Shown here: piece by piece, positions 7,237-10,409 of the stretch
Layout: each line of letters begins with the position of its first letter
Numbering within the stretch: the first letter of the stretch is position 1
Origin: an uncultured Clostridium sp.
Lineage (GTDB): Bacteria; Bacillota; Clostridia; Clostridiales; Clostridiaceae
Assembly: GCA_900540255.1 (NCBI GenBank)
Contig: UQFE01000055.1
Location: 1 to 10,409 of the forward strand
Length of the DNA: 10,409 bases
Direction of reading: 5' to 3'
Notes under the pieces: generated by a model
What the model was told of the DNA's origin: nothing
The model's input: the letters and a program-made list of their open reading frames with translations, nothing else
Database searches by the model: none
Made by a program: the position numbers and the translations under genes

Positions 7237-8352
7237 TTAATTATCCTTTGGTTTTGCAAAAATCATTCTTCCAGCTGATGTTTGAAGTACAGATGTTACA
7301 ACAACAAAAATTTCTTCTCCAATATGTTTTTTACCACCTTCAACTACAATCATAGTACCATCATCTAAATATCCAATACCTTGAGTTGATTCTTTTCCAT
7401 CTTTTATAACTATGATTTTCATTTCTTCACCTGGAAGTACTACTGGTTTAATTGCATTAGCCAATTCATTTATATTTAAAACAGGCACTCCTTGAAATTC
7501 TGCAACCTTATTTAAATTAAAATCATTAGTAATTACTTTTCCATTTAATTTTTGAGCCAACTTTAATAATTTACTATCAACTTCTGGAATATCCTTAAAA
7601 TCGCCTTCCCAAATTTTAGTTTCAATTTCTAATTCCTTTTGAATCTTATTTAATATATCTAATCCTCTTCTTCCTCTATTTCTCTTTAAAGAATCAGCTG
7701 AATCAGATATATGTCTAAGTTCATCTAAAACAAAACTTGGTATAACTAAAGTTCCTTCTATAAATCCTGTTTGACATAAATCAAATATTCTTCCATCTAT
7801 AATTACTGAAGTATCTAAAACTTTAGCATTCCCCTTACTATAGTTTTTATTTTTTTTATCTTTATCTCTTTCTCTTTGATTAGTTCTTTTAAATATAAGC
7901 AATGTAGATGAAATATCATCCTTCTTTCTTATAAATATTTCTGCTCCTAATATTGCAGCAATAAGTTCTAATAAAACAAATATTATTGGCCCAATTGCAG
8001 GATGTATTCCTACAAAAATTCCTGACAAAGGTGCTCCAATAAATGTAGCTATAATTAATCCTATTAAAATTCCAGCACATCCATATATTAATTCCTGAGC
8101 ACTAAATTTTTGAATACTTTTTTCAATATTATCTATAATATTAGCTAATAACTTATATAGCTTTGGAGAAATAAAATAAAAAATAATTCCAAATAATAAT
8201 ACACAAAAAATATAAAATATTGTAGTTGATACTAATCCCTTTATAATGTTAATTTTAAACCTACTACCAATTCGTATTATAGCTTCTGCTACAATATACC
8301 CCACAACTAATCCTAAAATAGTAAAAATAATTTTTAACCCTCTCTTAAACAA
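7237..8352 (-). CDS. Membrane-anchored PIN-TRAM domain protein (YacL family)
   Basis: A 371-aa protein of the family known as YacL in Bacillus, which neighbours disA in many Firmicutes. Four hydrophobic segments are visible (about 7-28, 42-62, 87-108 and 115-139), then a charged linker (about 155-175). A PIN nuclease-like domain (about 177-295) carries acidic residues in [12 protein letters not shown] (Asp180), VLDEL (Glu211), VDSKL (Asp259) and TNDFNL (Asp277). A C-terminal TRAM domain (about 303-366) would bind RNA. The cytoplasmic part is therefore a likely membrane-tethered RNase, but the target RNA is not known to me. The start is TTG (8350-8352), chosen because AGGAGGTGAGG (8355-8365) is ideally placed and no ATG is close. 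It precedes ispD by 12 nt. Confidence 0.92.
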   Translation of the reverse strand: MFKRGLKIIFTILGLVVGYIVAEAIIRIGSRFKINIIKGLVSTTIFYIFCVLLFGIIFYFISPKLYKLLANIIDNIEKSIQKFSAQELIYGCAGILIGLIIATFIGAPLSGIFVGIHPAIGPIIFVLLELIAAILGAEIFIRKKDDISSTLLIFKRTNQRERDKDKKNKNYSKGNAKVLDTSVIIDGRIFDLCQTGFIEGTLVIPSFVLDELRHISDSADSLKRNRGRRGLDILNKIQKELEIETKIWEGDFKDIPEVDSKLLKLAQKLNGKVITNDFNLNKVAEFQGVPVLNINELANAIKPVVLPGEEMKIIVIKDGKESTQGIGYLDDGTMIVVEGGKKHIGEEIFVVVTSVLQTSAGRMIFAKPKDN

Positions 8353-8354
8353 AA

Positions 8355-8365
8355 CCTCACCTCCT
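8355..8365 (-). promoter_or_regulatory. Strong ribosome binding site fixing a TTG start
   Basis: AGGAGGTGAGG on the minus strand is a near-perfect anti-16S match. It sits just before the TTG that opens the PIN-TRAM gene and supports this non-ATG start. A strong site paired with a weak TTG codon is common in clostridia. Confidence 0.85.
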
Positions 8366-8411
8366 ACTTATATTGAAAAATAATAGGTAATAGTTATAAA
8401 TAACCATTTTT

Positions 8412-8420
8412 ATTATACCA
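8412..8420 (-). promoter_or_regulatory. Extended -10 promoter candidate for the yacL-ispD unit
   Basis: On the minus strand TGGTATAAT gives a perfect -10 with the upstream TG of an extended -10 element. No good -35 lies 16-18 nt further up. The predicted start near 8405 would leave a leader of about 50 nt before the TTG start. It is plausible because the plus-strand gene separates yacL from disA, so yacL needs its own promoter. The surrounding DNA is so AT-rich that chance matches are possible. Confidence 0.5.
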
Positions 8421-8540
8421 TATTATTGATATTACTATTACTAATATTTAACTTTAAAAATAAATTATATTTTATACCCCCTATCAAAAAAACAATAGGT
8501 TGTTTATTATAATATTAAGCTAATACAAATAAGGCTTGCA

Positions 8541-8570
8541 TTGACAAAATTGTCTGAAAATACTTATAAT
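8541..8570 (+). promoter_or_regulatory. Consensus promoter of the Cys-rich small gene
   Basis: TTGACA (8541-8546), an 18-nt spacer and TATAAT (8565-8570) match the sigma-A consensus perfectly. The predicted transcription start falls at about 8577. That is the position of the first in-frame ATG, which argues that the later ATG at 8607 is the real start. Confidence 0.85.
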
Positions 8571-8591
8571 TAAATTATGGAATATATTTCT

Positions 8592-8597
8592 AAGGAG
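8592..8597 (+). promoter_or_regulatory. Ribosome binding site deciding the start of the Cys-rich gene
   Basis: AAGGAG lies 9 nt upstream of the in-frame ATG at 8607. The earlier ATG at 8577 has no ribosome binding site and sits on the predicted transcription start, so it would have to be leaderless. Confidence 0.85.
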
Positions 8598-8606
8598 TTG
8601 AGGCAA

Positions 8607-9005
8607 ATGAAAGACATTATATTTGATAGTTTTCAAAATGACGTTAGTGAATCACTACTAAGGCACAAAAGTATTCTTGATATAATAACTAAATATGCTG
8701 AATCAAGTTGTAGAATTAACAGGGCTGTGGCTAAATCTGTAACTAACTGTGGTTGTATTGAGATAAATGCAAAAAAACAATGTTTGCCAAATGATGACAA
8801 CTCATTGGAAGATTTATCAACTTGCTTACAAACTCATCTTGATGGGTGTTTATGTGATAATTGTCGTGAAGTTATAGAAAGAGAAATTGGAAATAATCTT
8901 TTTTATCTTACATCTCTTTGTAATGCTCTTAATATAAATCTTTATGACGTTTTATTAAAAGAAAGTGATAAGATGAATACATTGGGTAAATTTACTTTTA
9001 GATAA
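8607..9005 (+). CDS. Conserved clostridial Cys-rich protein of unknown function (possible DUF1573-type label)
   Basis: A 132-aa soluble protein with no signal peptide or membrane segment. Nine cysteines are present, including NCGC (Cys48, Cys50) and CLCDNC (Cys81, Cys83, Cys86), which together could bind a metal or form a redox centre. The C-terminal half has EIGNNLFYLTSLCNALNINL (93-112), a helical pattern that faintly recalls MazG-like pyrophosphohydrolases. The acidic metal sites of that family are not evident. I recall similar clostridial proteins annotated as DUF1573, perhaps because of the NCGC motif, but cannot confirm this here. The frame could be extended to ATG 8577 (142 aa); I choose 8607 from the promoter and AAGGAG positions. 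It has its own promoter, is the only plus-strand gene in the window, and converges on disA. Function unknown. Confidence 0.85.
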   Translation: MKDIIFDSFQNDVSESLLRHKSILDIITKYAESSCRINRAVAKSVTNCGCIEINAKKQCLPNDDNSLEDLSTCLQTHLDGCLCDNCREVIEREIGNNLFYLTSLCNALNINLYDVLLKESDKMNTLGKFTFR

Positions 9006-9041
9006 ATATATAAGCAGGTTCTTCCACCTGCTTATATATTT
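9004..9041. terminator. 16-bp hairpin shared by two convergent genes
   Basis: A perfect 16-bp stem (9004-9019 with 9026-9041) with a 6-nt loop begins inside the stop codon of the plus-strand gene and lies 37 nt beyond the disA stop. On the plus strand it ends in a T-run (9039-9043), giving a good intrinsic terminator. On the minus strand the following bases are only partly U-rich, so termination of disA is likely but weaker. Confidence 0.88.
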
Positions 9042-9077
9042 TTACCATTAAATCCTATTAATATTCTAAATTTATTA

Positions 9078-10142
9078 TTAAATTTCTTTTTTTAGGTTAA
9101 TTTGTTCCTTTATTCTTTTTAATCCAGTTCTTATAGCTGTAGCTCTTGCTTCACCTATTCCCTCAACCTTATCTAATTCTTCACTGCTAGCTGTTATTAC
9201 ATATCTTAATTCTTTAAAATGTTTAATTAAATTTTCTATTACATTAGTTGGAATCCTTGGAATCTTAAATAAAATTCTATATCCTTTAGGAGATATTAAT
9301 GTATCTACTAATGATACACCTCCAAATCCAAGAACTTTTGCAATAATCTCAAGATCTACTAACTCTTCTGAATTTAATCTTTGAATATCCTTGTAAATAC
9401 TATTATAGTCGGCATTTTCACCACAATAATCTCTTATTAAAAGAATACCATCTCTTTCTATATATCTTATTAATTCATTTAATTGCATGGAAATTAATCT
9501 TCCTTCATTTCCAAGTTCTAATATATATCTCTTTATTTCTTCTACTATTCTCATTACCATCTCAGTTCTTTGTATAGCTGTTACAACATCAAAAACTGTA
9601 GTTAAATCTTGAAATTCTAATATGTTTAAATTATTAATCACTCTCTCTAATACATTCACATACTTTTCTAATGTTTGGATTGCTTGATTTGCTCTTGCTA
9701 AAATTACGCTACTATCTTGTAATACATATTTTATATCGCCTTTATATACAGTTATAATATTTCTTCTTTGAGATATAGCTACAACAATTGTATCTGTTTG
9801 TTTTGCTATTCTTTGTGCTGTTCTGTGTCTTGTACCTGTTTCATAAGTAGGAACTGTTGGATCTGGCAATAATTGTGCATTAGCACAAACTATTTTTCTT
9901 AAATCTTGACTTAAGACTATTGCCCCATCCATTTTTGCTAATTCATAAATATAAGCTGGAGTATATTCTGCATTAATAGTAAATCCTCCATCTACAATGC
10001 TCATTACTTCTTCTGAATCACCAAAAACTATTAATCCACCAGTTTTAGCTCTTAAAATATTTTCTAATCCTTCTCTTAAATTTGTTCCTGGACTAATTAT
10101 TTTTAATATATTTTTTATTTCATTATCATCCTTAATTCTCAT
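9078..10142 (-). CDS. disA: DNA integrity scanning diadenylate cyclase (c-di-AMP synthase)
   Basis: DisA condenses two ATP into cyclic di-AMP and slows when it meets branched DNA, linking chromosome integrity to sporulation, osmotic and wall physiology. At 354 aa it has the usual length. The N-terminal DAC domain (about 1-145) shows the DGA motif at 72-74 and GTRHRTAQR at 103-111, with the catalytic RHR at 105-107. A helical spine spans about 150-285. The C-terminus is a DNA-binding helix-hairpin-helix region (about 310-347) with [10 protein letters not shown] at 325-334. The start is ATG (10140-10142) with AGGTGA at 10147-10152. radA, often directly upstream in Firmicutes, is not within the 267 nt left in the window. 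I saw no confident promoter in the AT-rich DNA upstream. Confidence 0.98.
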   Translation of the reverse strand: MRIKDDNEIKNILKIISPGTNLREGLENILRAKTGGLIVFGDSEEVMSIVDGGFTINAEYTPAYIYELAKMDGAIVLSQDLRKIVCANAQLLPDPTVPTYETGTRHRTAQRIAKQTDTIVVAISQRRNIITVYKGDIKYVLQDSSVILARANQAIQTLEKYVNVLERVINNLNILEFQDLTTVFDVVTAIQRTEMVMRIVEEIKRYILELGNEGRLISMQLNELIRYIERDGILLIRDYCGENADYNSIYKDIQRLNSEELVDLEIIAKVLGFGGVSLVDTLISPKGYRILFKIPRIPTNVIENLIKHFKELRYVITASSEELDKVEGIGEARATAIRTGLKRIKEQINLKKEI

Positions 10143-10317
10143 TTAATCACCTAATCCATTATTTTTACCTAGTATCTATATTTATGTATTAAAGCTAACT
10201 ATTCTCAGCCTATTTAAAATTTCATATTACTAACATATATAATATTACTATTATATAAATATTAACTCAACGTTTTTGTAAATATTTATAAATATTATTA
10301 TTTATAGTTTTTTTTAC

Positions 10318-10349
10318 AAAAAAACAAGTATAAATTAATATACTTGTTT
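10318..10349 (-). terminator. Intrinsic terminator upstream of disA
   Basis: AAACAAGTATA (10322-10332) and TATACTTGTTT (10339-10349) form a perfect 11-bp stem with a 6-nt loop. On the minus strand it runs into seven consecutive T residues (complement of 10318-10324), a strong terminator for a transcript entering from beyond the right edge. The plus strand also has a short T-run after it. It implies that disA is transcribed separately, from a promoter somewhere in 10143-10317. Confidence 0.8.
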
Positions 10350-10366
10350 AAATTTTTATACATACT

Positions 10367-10409
10367 GGCGTAAAACCGCTATCCTTTTAAAGTAGCGGAT
10401 GTAAGCCCT
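10367..10409. other. Truncated GC-richer foldable segment of unknown nature
   Basis: This stretch is clearly less AT-rich than the flanking DNA and contains nested complementary parts. CCGCTA (10376-10381) pairs with TAGCGG (10393-10398), and GGC (10367-10369) with GCC (10405-10407), around a 6x6 internal loop whose two strands both contain TTAC when read on the minus strand. None of the three minus-strand frames continues into recognisable protein; all stop within it. It could be the end of a structured RNA followed by the terminator at 10318-10349, the hairpin end of a mobile element such as an IS200/IS605 type, or an upstream gene's 3' region. The window edge prevents a decision. Confidence 0.4.

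Noticed and set aside
8480..8499. CCTAT/ATAGG inverted repeat in the divergent intergenic region as an operator
   Set aside because: It has only five pairs around a 10-nt A-rich spacer; not distinguishable from chance.
10153..10317. Several TATAAT-like and TTGAGT/TTTACA-like hexamers upstream of disA
   Set aside because: No pair has acceptable spacing with good matches in both hexamers, and chance matches are expected in such AT-rich DNA. A promoter probably exists, but I cannot choose one.
1..10409. CRISPR array, complete insertion sequence, prophage or defence system
   Set aside because: No direct repeats with spacers, transposase, integrase or defence-type genes were seen. Apart from the truncated right edge, the window is conserved chromosomal housekeeping DNA.

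Overview
The window is AT-rich chromosomal DNA that looks like Clostridium sensu stricto (cluster I Firmicutes). The evidence is the strong A/T codon bias, AGGAGG-type ribosome binding sites, TTG and GTG starts, a T-box leader, and the gene set disA, PIN-TRAM (yacL), ispD, cysS, mrnC, rlmB, rae1 (yacP), sigH and tuf. This set follows the conserved Firmicute block known from the Bacillus disA-to-sigH region. Here proS sits where Bacillus has ispF, gltX and cysE.

Almost everything is on the minus strand, so the biological order runs from high to low coordinates. At the right end (10350-10409) is an unexplained, GC-richer foldable segment cut by the window edge, followed on the minus strand by an intrinsic terminator (10322-10349). 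Then come disA (diadenylate cyclase) and, convergent with it on the plus strand, a small Cys-rich protein of unknown function. The two share a 16-bp hairpin between their 3' ends. The small gene has a consensus promoter that places its true start at 8607 rather than 8577. A divergent intergenic region then leads into a two-gene unit, the PIN-TRAM membrane protein and ispD, with the ispD ribosome binding site overlapping the stop of the gene before it.

Next is a complete T-box riboswitch: promoter TTGACA-N17-TATAAT, Stem I with Pro specifier CCA, a UGGU antiterminator bulge, and a terminator. It controls proS. No convincing terminator lies between proS and sigH, so proS-cysS-mrnC-rlmB-rae1-sigH may form one long transcriptional unit. 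If so, uncharged tRNA-Pro could influence two tRNA synthetases, rRNA maturation and modification (Mini-III, RlmB), ribosome-associated mRNA cleavage (Rae1) and the stationary-phase sigma factor. The rae1 and sigH frames overlap by 8 nt.

The left end carries tRNA-Thr(GGT) with its own promoter-like sequence, directly upstream of a tuf gene of which only the first 28 codons are in the window. A perfect 9-bp inverted repeat ends next to the tRNA 5' end. Overall this is mostly conserved housekeeping DNA. The less ordinary points are the unknown Cys-rich gene beside disA, the truncated structured segment at the right edge, the sigH start choice and the T-box-led operon.
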